From contig JBHGNT010000149.1 of NCBI GenBank assembly GCA_043228905.1, forward strand, positions 1-64,000: DNA of 64,000 nucleotides, in the 5' to 3' direction. The notes under the pieces were generated by a model. It saw only the letters and a program-made list of their open reading frames with translations, searched no databases and was not told the origin of the DNA. A program made the translations under genes and the position numbers. The stretch's first letter is position 1; every line of letters begins with the position of its first letter. Of this stretch, positions 1 through 13,200 are shown one piece after another. The stretch is from Azolla caroliniana. Its lineage: Eukaryota; Polypodiophyta.

Positions 1-273
1 ATGATATGGTATTAAAAAATCATGATTTTGAAACTCAGGTCGAGAGACATGACGAAATTACCAAATTGGAGGAGGGAGTTGCGAGGAGCCCTTGAGTATA
101 TTAAAATGTTCATACCTGGCGCGTGTGATATCGGATTTTTGTGTTCCAACATGCGAATCGAAGCTAACAACGCTAGCTATGATATGGTATTAAAAAATCA
201 AGATTTTGAAACTCAGGTCGAGAGACATGAAGAAATTAACAATTTTGAGGAGGGAGTTGAGAGGAGCCCTTGA

Positions 274-451
274 GTAAATTAAAATGTTCATACCTGGCTC
301 GTGTGATATCGGTTTTTTGTGTTCAAACATGCGAATCGAAGCTAAAAACGCTAGCTATGATATGGTATTCAAAAATCATGATTTCGAATTTGAGGTCGAG
401 AGACATGAAGAAATTAGCAATCTTGAGGAGGGAGTTGCGAGGAGCCCTTGA
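274..451 (+). repeat. Satellite subfamily with GGTTTTTTGTG and GCTAAAAACG
   Basis: Example of a distinctive monomer class. It has ATCGGTTTTTTG instead of ATCGGATTTTTG, GCTAAAAACG (GATAAAAACG in two units) instead of GCTAACAACG, TTCAAAAATCATG instead of TTAAAAAATC, and TTTCGAA instead of TTTTGAA. Fourteen units share the set, starting at 274, 1943, 4613, 6282, 12334, 14003, 22758, 30061, 39956, 50117, 56169, 57771, 58839 and 60263. The substitutions remove a stop codon and so create 98-119-codon open frames, plus 61-67-codon frames on the opposite strand. These are not taken as genes. The class marks equivalent positions in duplicated blocks. Copies before 15 kb mostly read GAATTTGAGG, and later ones read GAAATTGAGG. 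Confidence 0.85.
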
Positions 452-807
452 GTACATTAAAATGTTCATACCTGGCTCGTTTGATATCGGATTTTTGTGT
501 TCAAACATGCGAATCGAAGCTCACAACGCTAGCTATTATATGGAACTAAAAAATCAAGATTTTGAAACTCAGGTCGAGAAATATGAAGAAATTAGCAATC
601 CTGAGGAGGGAGTTGAGAGGAGCCCTTGAGTACATTAAAATGTTCATACCTGGCTCGTGTGATATCGGATTTTTGTGTTCAAACATGTGAATCGAAGCTA
701 ACAACGCTAGCTATTCTATGGAACTAAAAAATCAAGATTTTGAAACTCAGGTCGAGAGATATGAAGAAATTAGCAATCTTGAGGAGGGAGTTGAGAGGAG
801 CCCTTGA

Positions 808-985
808 GTACATTAAAATGTTCATACCTGGCGCGTGTGATATCGGATTTTTGTGTTCAAACATGCGAATCGAAGCTAACAACGCTAGCTATTATATGGA
901 ACTAAAAAATCAAGATTTTGAAACTCAGGTCCAGAAATATGAAGAAATTAGCAATCTTGAGGAGGGAGTTGAGAGGAGCCCTTGA
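808..985 (+). repeat. Representative 178-bp satellite monomer
   Basis: One typical unit, described for orientation. It starts GTACATTAAAATG. It has a GATATC palindrome at 839-844 and GCTAGC at 884-889. An AT-rich dyad at 906-919 consists of AAAATC, a 2-bp spacer and GATTTT. Two purine-only tracts lie near the end, at 959-968 and 971-978. An imperfect AGCTA/TAGCT inverted repeat surrounds the 884-889 site. The unit is AT-rich overall with a purine excess on the + strand in its last third. That purine excess removes stop codons and explains the many spurious open frames. Length is near one nucleosome plus linker, as in many plant satellites. Confidence 0.93.
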
Positions 986-1519
986 GTACATTAAAATGTT
1001 CATACCTGGCTCGTGTGATATCGGATTTTTGTGTTCAAACATGCGAATCGAAGCTAACAATGCTAGCTATGACATGGTATTAAAAAATCAAGATTTTGAA
1101 ACTCAAGTCGAGAGATATGAAGAAATTAGCAATCTTGAGGAGGGAGTTGAGAGGAGCCCTTGAGTAAATTAAAATGTTCATACCTGGCTCGTGTGATATC
1201 GGATTTTTGTGTTCAACCATGCGAATCAAAGCTAACAACGCTACCTATGATATGGAACTAAAAAATCATGATTTTGAAACTCAGGTCAAGAGATATGAAG
1301 AAATTAGCAATGTTGAGGAGGGAGTTGAGAGGAGCCCTTGAGTACATTAAAATGTTCATACCTGGCGCGTGTGATATCGGATTTTTGTGTTCAGACATGC
1401 GAATCGAAGCTAACAACGCTAGCTATTCTATGGAACTAAAAAATCATGATTTTGAAACTCAGGTCAAGAGATATGAAGAAATTAGCAATGTTGAGGAGGG
1501 AGTTGAGAGGAGCCCTTGA

Positions 1520-1586
1520 GTACATTAAAATGTTCATACCTGACGAAATTACCTAATTTGAGGAGGGAGTTGAGACGACCTAGTAG
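1520..1586 (+). repeat. 67-bp truncated monomer (copy 1)
   Basis: After GTACATTAAAATGTTCATAC the unit jumps from CCTG to ACGAAATTACC, removing 111 bp (the part from GCTCGT to GAGAGACATG). Two bases (TG) are common to both ends of the deletion. The unit finishes with the diverged tail GACGACCTAGTAG. The same junction recurs in six other places, so it arose once and spread by duplication. It shifts the monomer phase by 67 bp. Confidence 0.93.
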
Positions 1587-3188
1587 GTAAATTAAAATGT
1601 TCATACCTGGCTCGTGTGATATCGGATTTTTGTGTTCAAACATGCGAATCGAAGCTAACAACGCTAGCTATGATATGGTATTAAAAAATCATGATTTTGA
1701 AACTCAGGTCGAGAGACATGACGAAATTACCAAATTGGAGGAGGGAGTTGCGAGGAGCCCTTGAGTATATTAAAATGTTCATACCTGGCGCGTGTGATAT
1801 CGGATTTTTGTGTTCCAACATGCGAATCGAAGCTAACAACGCTAGCTATGATATGGTATTAAAAAATCAAGATTTTGAAACTCAGGTCGAGAGACATGAA
1901 GAAATTAACAATTTTGAGGAGGGAGTTGAGAGGAGCCCTTGAGTAAATTAAAATGTTCATACCTGGCTCGTGTGATATCGGTTTTTTGTGTTCAAACATG
2001 CGAATCGAAGATAAAAACGCTAGCTATGATATGGTATTCAAAAATCATGATTTCGAATTTGAGGTCGAGAGACATGAAGAAATTAGCAATCTTGAGGAGG
2101 GAGTTGCGAGGAGCCCTTGAGTACATTAAAATGTTCATACCTGGCTCGTGTGATATCGGATTTTTGTGTTCAAACATGCGAATCGAAGCTCACAACGCTA
2201 GCTATTATATGGAACTAAAAAATCAAGATTTTTAAACTCAGGTCGAGAAATATGAAGAAATTAGCAATCTTGAGGAGGGAGTTGAGAGGAGCCCTTGAGT
2301 ACATTAAAATGTTCATACCTGGCTCGTGTGATATCGGATTTTTGTGTTCAAACATGTGAATCGAAGCTAACAACGCTAGCTATTCTATGGAACTAAAAAA
2401 TCAAGATTTTGAAACTCAGGTCGAGAGATATGAAGAAATTAGCAATCTTGAGGAGGGAGTTGAGAGGAGCCCTTGAGTACATTAAAATGTTCATACCTGG
2501 CGCGTGTGATATCGGATGTTTGTGTTCAAACATGTGAATCGAAGCTAACAACGCTAGCTATTCTATGGAACTAAAAAATCAAGATTTTGAAACTCAGGTC
2601 GAGAGATATGAAGAAATTAGCAATCTTGAGGAGGGAGTTGAGAGGAGCCCTTGAGTACATTAAAATGTTCATACCTGGCGCGTGTGATATCGGATTTTTG
2701 TGTTCAAACATGCGAATCGAAGCTAACAACGCTACCTATGATATGGAACTAAAAAATCAAGATTTTGAAACTCAGGTCCAGAAATATGAAGAAATTAGCA
2801 ATCTTGAGGAGGGAGTTGAGAGGAGCCCTTGAGTACATTAAAATGTTCATACCTGGCTCGTGTGATATCGGATTTTTGTGTTCAAACATGCGAATCGAAG
2901 CTAACAATGCTAGCTATGACATGGTATTAAAAAATCAAGATTTTGAAACTCAAGTCGAGAGATATGAAGAAATTAGCAATCTTGAGGAGGGAGTTGAGAG
3001 GAGCCCTTGAGTAAATTAAAATGTTCATACCTGGCTCGTGTGATATCGGATTTTTGTGTTCAACCATGCGAATCAAAGCTAACAACGCTACCTATGATAT
3101 GGAACTAAAAAATCATGATTTTGAAACTCAGGTCAAGAGATATGAAGAAATTAGCAATGTTGAGGAGGGAGTTGAGAGGAGCCCTTGA

Positions 3189-3366
3189 GTACATTAAAAT
3201 GTTCATACCTGGCGCGTGTGATATCTGATTTTTGTGTTCAAACATGCGAATCGAAGCTAACAACGCTAGCTATTATATGGAACTAAAAAGTCAAGATTTT
3301 GAAACTCAGGTCGAGAGATATGAAGAAATTAGCAATCTTGAGGAGGGAGTTGAGAGGAGCCCTTGA
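3189..3366 (+). repeat. Satellite subfamily with linked ATCTGATT and AAAAGTCAAG
   Basis: Example of a monomer class in which two substitutions about 60 bp apart travel together: G to T after GATATC, and AATCAAG to AGTCAAG. The same pair is seen in many units, for example near 3935/4000, 7030/7093, 7741/7805, 10945/11009, 15708/15771, 19050/19114 and 60835/60898. Units carrying only AGTCAAG without ATCTG, near 27130, 47186, 55019, 55553 and 56807, look like recombinants between this class and others. Confidence 0.8.
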
Positions 3367-4339
3367 GTACATTAAAATGTTCATACCTGGCGCGTGTGAT
3401 ATCGGATTTTTGTGTTCAGACATGCGAATCGAAGCTAACAACGCTAGCTATTCTATGGAACTAAAAAATCAAGATTTTGAAATTGAGGTCGAGAGACATG
3501 AAGAAATTAGCAATCTTGAGGAGGGAGTTGAGAGGAGCCCTTGAGTATATTAAAATGTTTATACCTGGCTCGTGTGATATCGGCTTTTTGTGTTCAAACA
3601 TGCGAATCGAAGCTAACAACGCTAGCTATGACATGGTATTAAAAAATCAAGATTTTGACACTCAGGTCGAGAGACATGACGAAATTAGCAATCTTGAGGA
3701 GGGAGTTGAGAGGAGCCCTTGAGTAAATTAAAATGTTCATACCTGGCTCGTGTGATATCGGATTTTTGTGTTCAACCATGCGAATCAAAGCTAACAACGC
3801 TACCTATGATATGAAACTAAAAAATCATGATTTTGAAACTCATGTCAAGAGATATGAAGAAATTAGCAATGTTGAGGAGGGAGTTGAGAGGAGCCCTTGA
3901 GTACATTAAAATGTTCATACCTGGCGCATGTGATATCTGATTTTTGTGTTCAAACATGCGAATCGAAGCTAACAACGCTAGCTATTATATGGAACTAAAA
4001 AGTCAAGATTTTGAAACTCAGGTCGAGAGATATGAAGAAATTAGCAATCTTGAGGAGGGAGTTGAGAGGAGCCCTTGAGTACATTAAAATGTTCATACCT
4101 GGCGCGTGTGATATCGGATTTTTGTGTTCAGACATGCGAATCGAAGCTAACAACGCTAGCTATTCTATGGAACTAAAAAATCAAGATTTTGAAATTGAGG
4201 TCGAGAGACATGAAGAAATTAGCAATCTTGAGGAGGGAGTTGAGAGGAGCCCTTGAGTAAATTAAAATGTTCATACCTGGCTCGTGTGATATCGGATTTT
4301 TGTGTTCAAACATGCGAATCGAAGCTAACAACGCTAGCT

Positions 4340-7029
4340 ATGATATGGTATTAAAAAATCATGATTTTGAAACTCAGGTCGAGAGACATGACGAAATTAC
4401 CAAATTGGAGGAGGGAGTTGCGAGGAGCCCTTGAGTATATTAAAATGTTCATACCTGGCGCGTGTGATATCGGATTTTTGTGTTCCAACATGCGAATCGA
4501 AGCTAACAACGCTAGCTATGATATGGTATTAAAAAATCAAGATTTTGAAACTCAGGTCGAGAGACATGAAGAAATTAACAATTTTGAGGAGGGAGTTGAG
4601 AGGAGCCCTTGAGTAAATTAAAATGTTCATACCTGGCTCGTGTGATATCGGTTTTTTGTGTTCAAACATGCGAATCGAAGCTAAAAACGCTAGCTATGAT
4701 ATGGTATTCAAAAATCATGATTTCGAATTTGAGGTCGAGAGACATGAAGAAATTAGCAATCTTGAGGAGGGAGTTGCGAGGAGCCCTTGAGTACATTAAA
4801 ATGTTCATACCTGGCTCGTTTGATATCGGATTTTTGTGTTCAAACATGCGAATCGAAGCTCACAACGCTAGCTATTATATGGAACTAAAAAATCAAGATT
4901 TTGAAACTCAGGTCGAGAAATATGAAGAAATTAGCAATCCTGAGGAGGGAGTTGAGAGGAGCCCTTGAGTACATTAAAATGTTCATACCTGGCTCGTGTG
5001 ATATCGGATTTTTGTGTTCAAACATGTGAATCGAAGCTAACAACGCTAGCTATTCTATGGAACTAAAAAATCAAGATTTTGAAACTCAGGTCGAGAGATA
5101 TGAAGAAATTAGCAATCTTGAGGAGGGAGTTGAGAGGAGCCCTTGAGTACATTAAAATGTTCATACCTGGCGCGTGTGATATCGGATTTTTGTGTTCAAA
5201 CATGCGAATCGAAGCTAACAACGCTAGCTATTATATGGAACTAAAAAATCAAGATTTTGAAACTCAGGTCCAGAAATATGAAGAAATTAGCAATCTTGAG
5301 GAGGGAGTTGAGAGGAGCCCTTGAGTACATTAAAATGTTCATACCTGGCTCGTGTGATATCGGATTTTTGTGTTCAAACATGCGAATCGAAGCTAACAAT
5401 GCTAGCTATGACATGGTATTAAAAAATCAAGATTTTGAAACTCAAGTCGAGAGATATGAAGAAATTAGCAATCTTGAGGAGGGAGTTGAGAGGAGCCCTT
5501 GAGTAAATTAAAATGTTCATACCTGGCTCGTGTGATATCGGATTTTTGTGTTCAACCATGCGAATCAAAGCTAACAACGCTACCTATGATATGGAACTAA
5601 AAAATCATGATTTTGAAACTCAGGTCAAGAGATATGAAGAAATTAGCAATGTTGAGGAGGGAGTTGAGAGGAGCCCTTGAGTACATTAAAATGTTCATAC
5701 CTGGCGCGTGTGATATCGGATTTTTGTGTTCAGACATGCGAATCGAAGCTAACAACGCTAGCTATTCTATGGAACTAAAAAATCATGATTTTGAAACTCA
5801 GGTCAAGAGATATGAAGAAATTAGCAATGTTGAGGAGGGAGTTGAGAGGAGCCCTTGAGTACATTAAAATGTTCATACCTGACGAAATTACCTAATTTGA
5901 GGAGGGAGTTGAGACGACCTAGTAGGTAAATTAAAATGTTCATACCTGGCTCGTGTGATATCGGATTTTTGTGTTCAAACATGCGAATCGAAGCTAACAA
6001 CGCTAGCTATGATATGGTATTAAAAAATCATGATTTTGAAACTCAGGTCGAGAGACATGATGAAATTACCAAATTGGAGGAGGGAGTTGCGAGGAGCCCT
6101 TGAGTATATTAAAATGTTCATACCTGGCGCGTGTGATATCGGATTTTTGTGTTCCAACATGCGAATCGAAGCTAACAACGCTAGCTATGATATGGTATTA
6201 AAAAATCAAGATTTTGAAACTCAGGTCGAGAGACATGAAGAAATTAACAATTTTGAGGAGGGAGTTGAGAGGAGCCCTTGAGTAAATTAAAATGTTCATA
6301 CCTGGCTCGTGTGATATCGGTTTTTTGTGTTCAAACATGCGAATCGAAGATAAAAACGCTAGCTATGATATGGTATTCAAAAATCATGATTTCGAATTTG
6401 AGGTCGAGAGACATGAAGAAATTAGCAATCTTGAGGAGGGAGTTGCGAGGAGCCCTTGAGTACATTAAAATGTTCATACCTGGCTCGTGTGATATCGGAT
6501 TTTTGTGTTCAAACATGCGAATCGAAGCTCACAACGCTAGCTATTATATGGAACTAAAAAATCAAGATTTTTAAACTCAGGTCGAGAAATATGAAGAAAT
6601 TAGCAATCTTGAGGAGGGAGTTGAGAGGAGCCCTTGAGTACATTAAAATGTTCATACCTGGCTCGTGTGATATCGGATTTTTGTGTTCAAACATGTGAAT
6701 CGAAGCTAACAACGCTAGCTATTCTATGGAACTAAAAAATCAAGATTTTGAAACTCAGGTCGAGAAATATGAAGAAATTAGCAATCTTGAGGAGGGAGTT
6801 GAGAGGAGCCCTTGAGTACATTAAAATGTTCATACCTGGCGCGTGTGATATCGGATGTTTGTGTTCAAACATGTGAATCGAAGCTAACAACGCTAGCTAT
6901 TCTATGGAACTAAAAAATCAAGATTTTGAAACTCAGGTCGAGAGATATGAAGAAATTAGCAATCTTGAGGAGGGAGTTGAGAGGAGCCCTTGAGTACATT
7001 AAAATGTTCATACCTGGCGCGTGTGATAT
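4340..7029 (+). repeat. Segmental duplication within the array, family A copy 2
   Basis: Second copy of 1-2690. About 2521-6852 as a whole is also repeated at about 10242-14573 (offset 7721 bp), so this block took part in two successive duplications of different length. Confidence 0.85.
5859..5925 (+). repeat. 67-bp truncated monomer (copy 2)
   Basis: Same CCTG/ACGAAATTACC junction as at 1520-1586, lying exactly 4339 bp downstream as part of the duplicated block. Confidence 0.93.
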
Positions 7030-8017
7030 CTGATTTTTGTGTTCAAACATGCGAATCGAAGCTAACAACGCTAGCTATTATATGGAACTAAAAAGTCAAG
7101 ATTTTGAAACTCAGGTCGAGAGATATGAAGAAATTAGCAATCTTGAGGAGGGAGTTGAGAGGAGCCCTTGAGTACATTAAAATGTTCATACCTGGCGCGT
7201 GTGATATCGGATTTTTGTGTTCAAACATGCGAATCGAAGCTAACAATGCTAGCTATGACATGGTATTAAAAAATCAAGATTTTGAAACTCAGGTCGAGAG
7301 ATATGAAGAAATTAGCAATCTTGAGGAGGGAGTTGAGAGGAGCCCTTGAGTAAATTAAAATGTTCATACCTGGCTCGTGTGATATCGGATTTTTGTGTTC
7401 AAACATGTGAATCGAAGCTAACAACGCTAGCTATTCTATGGAACTAAAAAATCAAGATTTTGAAACTCAGGTCGAGAGATATGAAGAAATTAGCAATCTT
7501 GAGGAGTGAGTTGAGAGGAGCCCTTGAGTACATTAAAATGTTCATACCTGGCTCGTGTGATATCGGATTTTTGTGTTCAAACATGCGAATCGAAGCTAAC
7601 AATGCTAGCTATTATATGGAACTGAAAAATCAAGATTTTGAAACTCAGGTCGAGAGATATGAAGAAATTAGCAATCTTGAGGAGGGAGTTGAGAGGAGCC
7701 CTTGAGTACATTAAAATGTTCATACCTGGCGCGTGTGATATCTGATTTTTGTGTTCAAACATGCGAATCGAAGCTAACAACGCTAGCTATTATATGGAAC
7801 TAAAAAGTCAAGATTTTGAAACTCAGGTCGAGAGATATGAAGAAATTAGCAATCTTGAGGAGGGAGTTGAGAGGAGCCCTTGAGTACATTAAAATGTTCA
7901 TACCTGGCGCGTGTGATATCGGATTTTTGTGTTCAGACATGCGAATCGAAGCTAACAACGCTAGCTATTCTATGGAACTAAAAAATCAAGATTTTGAAAT
8001 TGAGGTCGAGAGACATG

Positions 8018-10255
8018 AAGAAATTAGCAATCTTGAGGAGGGAGTTGAGAGGAGCCCTTGAGTAAATTAAAATGTTCATACCTGGCGCGTGTGATATCGG
8101 ATGTTTGTGTTCAAACGTGGGAATCGAAGCTAACAACGTTAGCTATGACATGGTATTAAAAAATCAAGATTTTGAAACTCAAGTCGAGAGACATAACGAA
8201 ATTACCTAATTTGAGGAGTGAGTTGAGAAGACCTAGTATGTAAATTAAAATGTTCATACCTGGCTCGTGTGATATCGGATTTTTGTGTTCAAACATGCGA
8301 ATCGAAGCTAACAACAGTAGCTATTATATGGAACTAAAAAATCAAGATTTTGAAACTCAGGTCCAGAAATATGAAGAAATTAGCAATCTTGAGGAGGGAG
8401 TTGAGAGGAGCCCTTGAGTACATTAAAATGTTCATACCTGGCTCGTGTGATATCGGATTTTTGTGTTCAAACATGCGAATCGAAGCTAACAATGCTAGCT
8501 ATGACATGGTATTAAAAAATCAAGATTTTGAAACTCAAGTCCAGAGACATGACGAAATTACCTAATTTGAGGAGGGAGTTGAGAAGACCTAGTAGGTAAA
8601 TTAAAATGTTCATACCTGGCTCGTGTGATATCGGATTTTTGTGTTCAAACATGCGAATCGAAGCTAACAACGCTAGTTATTCTATGGAACTAAAAAATCA
8701 AGATTTTGAAACTCAGGTCGAGAAATATGAAGAAATTAGCAATCTTGAGGAGGGAGTTGAGAGGAGCCCTTGAGTACATTAAAATGTTCATACCTGGCTC
8801 GTGTGATATCGGATTTTTGTGTTCAAACATGTGAATCGAAGCTAACAATGCTAGCTATGACATGGTATTAAAAAATCAAGATTTTGAAACTCAAGTTGAG
8901 AGACATGACGAAATTACCTAATTTGAGGAGGGAGTTGAGACGACCTAGTAGGTAAATTAAAATGTTCATACCTGGCTCGTGTGATATCGGATTTTTGTGT
9001 TCAAACATGCGAATCAAAGCTAACAACGCTAGCTATGATATGGAACTAAAAAATCAAGATTTTAAAAGTCAGGTCGAGAGATATGAATAAATTAGCAATC
9101 TTGAGGAGGGAGTTGAGAGGAGCCCTTGAGTACATTAAAATGTTCATACCTGGCTCGTGTGATATCGGATTTTTGTGTTCAAACATGCGAATCGAAGCTA
9201 ACATTGCTAGCTATGACATGGTATTAAAAAATCAAGATTTTGAAACTCAAGTCGAGAGATATGAAGAAATTAGCAATCTTGAGGAGGGAGTTGAGAGGAG
9301 CCCTTGCGTAAATTAAAATGTTCATACCTGGCTCGTGTGATATCGGATTTTTGTGTTCAAACATGCGAATCGAAGCTAACAATGCTAGCTATGACATGGT
9401 ATTAAAAAATCAAGATTTTGAAACTCAGGTCGAGAGATATGAAGAAATTAGCAATCTTGAGGAGGGAGTTGAGAGGAGCCCTTGAGTAAATTAAAATGTT
9501 CATACCTGGCTCGTGTGATATCGGATTTTTGTGTTCAAACATGCGAATCGAAGCTAACAACGCTAGCTATGACATGGTATTAAAAAATCAAGATTTTGAC
9601 ACTCAGGTCGAGAGACATGACGAAATTAGCAATCTTGAGGAGGGAGTTGAGAGGAGCCCTTGAGTAAATTAAAATGTTCATACCTGGCGCGTGTGATATC
9701 GGATGTTTGTGTTCAAACGTGGGAATCGAAGCTAACAACGTTAGCTATGACATGGTATTAAAAAATCAAGATTTTGAAACTCAAGTCGAGAGACATAACG
9801 AAATTACCTAATTTGAGGAGTGAGTTGAGAAGACCTAGTATGTAAATTAAAATGTTCATACCTGGCTCGTGTGATATCGGATTTTTGTGTTCAAACATGC
9901 GAATCGAAGCTAACAACAGTAGCTATTATATGGAACTAAAAAATCAAGATTTTGAAACTCAGGTCCAGAAATATGAAGAAATTAGCAATCTTGAGGAGGG
10001 AGTTGAGAGGAGCCCTTGAGTACATTAAAATGTTCATACCTGGCTCGTGTGATATCGGATTTTTGTGTTCAAACATGCGAATCGAAGCTAACAATGCTAG
10101 CTATGACATGGTATTAAAAAATCAAGATTTTGAAACTCAAGTCCAGAGACATGACGAAATTACCTAATTTGAGGAGGGAGTTGAGAAGACCTAGTAGGTA
10201 AATTAAAATGTTCATACCTGGCTCGTGTGATATCGGATTTTTGTGTTCAAACATG
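8018..10255 (+). repeat. Local duplication of about 640 bp at 1602-bp spacing
   Basis: About 8018-8653 and 9620-10255 are near identical. Both carry the rare GTTCAAACGTGGG unit with AACGTTAGC, the GAGGAGTGAG/GACCTAGTATG tail and the AACAACAGTAGC unit, spaced nine monomers apart. The stretch between them (8654-9619) holds ordinary monomers. Confidence 0.82.
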
Positions 10256-13200
10256 TGAATCGAAGCTAACAACGCTAGCTATTCTATGGAACTAAAAAAT
10301 CAAGATTTTGAAACTCAGGTCGAGAGATATGAAGAAATTAGCAATCTTGAGGAGGGAGTTGAGAGGAGCCCTTGAGTACATTAAAATGTTCATACCTGGC
10401 GCGTGTGATATCGGATTTTTGTGTTCAAACATGCGAATCGAAGCTAACAACGCTACCTATGATATGGAACTAAAAAATCAAGATTTTGAAACTCAGGTCC
10501 AGAAATATGAAGAAATTAGCAATCTTGAGGAGGGAGTTGAGAGGAGCCCTTGAGTACATTAAAATGTTCATACCTGGCTCGTGTGATATCGGATTTTTGT
10601 GTTCAAACATGCGAATCGAAGCTAACAATGCTAGCTATGACATGGTATTAAAAAATCAAGATTTTGAAACTCAAGTCGAGAGATATGAAGAAATTAGCAA
10701 TCTTGAGGAGGGAGTTGAGAGGAGCCCTTGAGTAAATTAAAATGTTCATACCTGGCTCGTGTGATATCGGATTTTTGTGTTCAACCATGCGAATCAAAGC
10801 TAACAACGCTACCTATGATATGGAACTAAAAAATCATGATTTTGAAACTCAGGTCAAGAGATATGAAGAAATTAGCAATGTTGAGGAGGGAGTTGAGAGG
10901 AGCCCTTGAGTACATTAAAATGTTCATACCTGGCGCGTGTGATATCTGATTTTTGTGTTCAAACATGCGAATCGAAGCTAACAACGCTAGCTATTATATG
11001 GAACTAAAAAGTCAAGATTTTGAAACTCAGGTCGAGAGATATGAAGAAATTAGCAATCTTGAGGAGGGAGTTGAGAGGAGCCCTTGAGTACATTAAAATG
11101 TTCATACCTGGCGCGTGTGATATCGGATTTTTGTGTTCAGACATGCGAATCGAAGCTAACAACGCTAGCTATTCTATGGAACTAAAAAATCAAGATTTTG
11201 AAATTGAGGTCGAGAGACATGAAGAAATTAGCAATCTTGAGGAGGGAGTTGAGAGGAGCCCTTGAGTATATTAAAATGTTTATACCTGGCTCGTGTGATA
11301 TCGGCTTTTTGTGTTCAAACATGCGAATCGAAGCTAACAACGCTAGCTATGACATGGTATTAAAAAATCAAGATTTTGACACTCAGGTCGAGAGACATGA
11401 CGAAATTAGCAATCTTGAGGAGGGAGTTGAGAGGAGCCCTTGAGTAAATTAAAATGTTCATACCTGGCTCGTGTGATATCGGATTTTTGTGTTCAACCAT
11501 GCGAATCAAAGCTAACAACGCTACCTATGATATGAAACTAAAAAATCATGATTTTGAAACTCAGGTCAAGAGATATGAAGAAATTAGCAATGTTGAGGAG
11601 GGAGTTGAGAGGAGCCCTTGAGTACATTAAAATGTTCATACCTGGCGCGTGTGATATCTGATTTTTGTGTTCAAACATGCGAATCGAAGCTAACAACGCT
11701 AGCTATTATATGGAACTAAAAAGTCAAGATTTTGAAACTCAGGTCGAGAGATATGAAGAAATTAGCAATCTTGAGGAGGGAGTTGAGAGGAGCCCTTGAG
11801 TACATTAAAATGTTCATACCTGGCGCGTGTGATATCGGATTTTTGTGTTCAGACATGCGAATCGAAGCTAACAACGCTAGCTATTCTATGGAACTAAAAA
11901 ATCAAGATTTTGAAATTGAGGTCGAGAGACATGAAGAAATTAGCAATCTTGAGGAGGGAGTTGAGAGGAGCCCTTGAGTAAATTAAAATGTTCATACCTG
12001 GCTCGTGTGATATCGGATTTTTGTGTTCAAACATGCGAATCGAAGCTAACAACGCTAGCTATGATATGGTATTAAAAAATCATGATTTTGAAACTCAGGT
12101 CGAGAGACATGACGAAATTACCAAATTGGAGGAGGGAGTTGCGAGGAGCCCTTGAGTATATTAAAATGTTCATACCTGGCGCGTGTGATATCGGATTTTT
12201 GTGTTCCAACATGCGAATCGAAGCTAACAACGCTAGCTATGATATGGTATTAAAAAATCAAGATTTTGAAACTCAGGTCGAGAGACATGAAGAAATTAAC
12301 AATTTTGAGGAGGGAGTTGAGAGGAGCCCTTGAGTAAATTAAAATGTTCATACCTGGCTCGTGTGATATCGGTTTTTTGTGTTCAAACATGCGAATCGAA
12401 GCTAAAAACGCTAGCTATGATATGGTATTCAAAAATCATGATTTCGAATTTGAGGTCGAGAGACATGAAGAAATTAGCAATCTTGAGGAGGGAGTTGCGA
12501 GGAGCCCTTGAGTACATTAAAATGTTCATACCTGGCTCGTGTGATATCGGATTTTTGTGTTCAAACATGCGAATCGAAGCTCACAACGCTAGCTATTATA
12601 TGGAACTAAAAAATCAAGATTTTGAAACTCAGGTCGAGAAATATGAAGAAATTAGCAATCTTGAGGAGGGAGTTGAGAGGAGCCCTTGAGTACATTAAAA
12701 TGTTCATACCTGGCTCGTGTGATATCGGATTTTTGTGTTCAAACATGCGAATCGAAGCTAACAATGCTAGCTATTATATGGAACTAAAAAATCAAGATTT
12801 TGAAACTCAGGTCTAGAGATATGAAGAAATTAGCAATCTTGAGGAGGGAGTTGAGAGGAGCCCTTGAGTACATTAAAATGTTCATACCTGGCGCGTGTGA
12901 TATCGGATTTTTGTGTTCAAACATGCGAATCGAAGCTAACAACGCTAGCTATTATATGGAACTAAAAAATCAAGATTTTGAAACTCAGGTCCAGAAATAT
13001 GAAGAAATTAGCAATCTTGAGGAGGGAGTTGAGAGGAGCCCTTGAGTACATTAAAATGTTCATACCTGGCTCGTGTGATATCGGATTTTTGTGTTCAAAC
13101 ATGCGAATCGAAGCTAACAATGCTAGCTATGACATGGTATTAAAAAATCAAGATTTTGAAACTCAAGTCGAGAGATATGAAGAAATTAGCAATCTTGAGG

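Larger units (their letters stand above)
1..2690 (+). repeat. Segmental duplication within the array, family A copy 1
   Basis: Matches 4340-7029 at an offset of 4339 bp with only a few differences (for example GAGATATG near 2428 against GAAATATG near 6767). It includes the truncated monomer and two GGTTTTTTG units. It also matches 12061 to about 14570 at an offset of 12060 bp. The match to copy 2 ends at about 2691 (ATCGG here, ATCTG at 7030). The left edge is outside the window. Confidence 0.85.

Noticed and set aside
959-978. Shine-Dalgarno-like GGAGGGAG in each monomer as a ribosome binding site
   Set aside because: It is part of the purine-rich tail of the satellite, the context is eukaryotic, and no credible reading frame follows.
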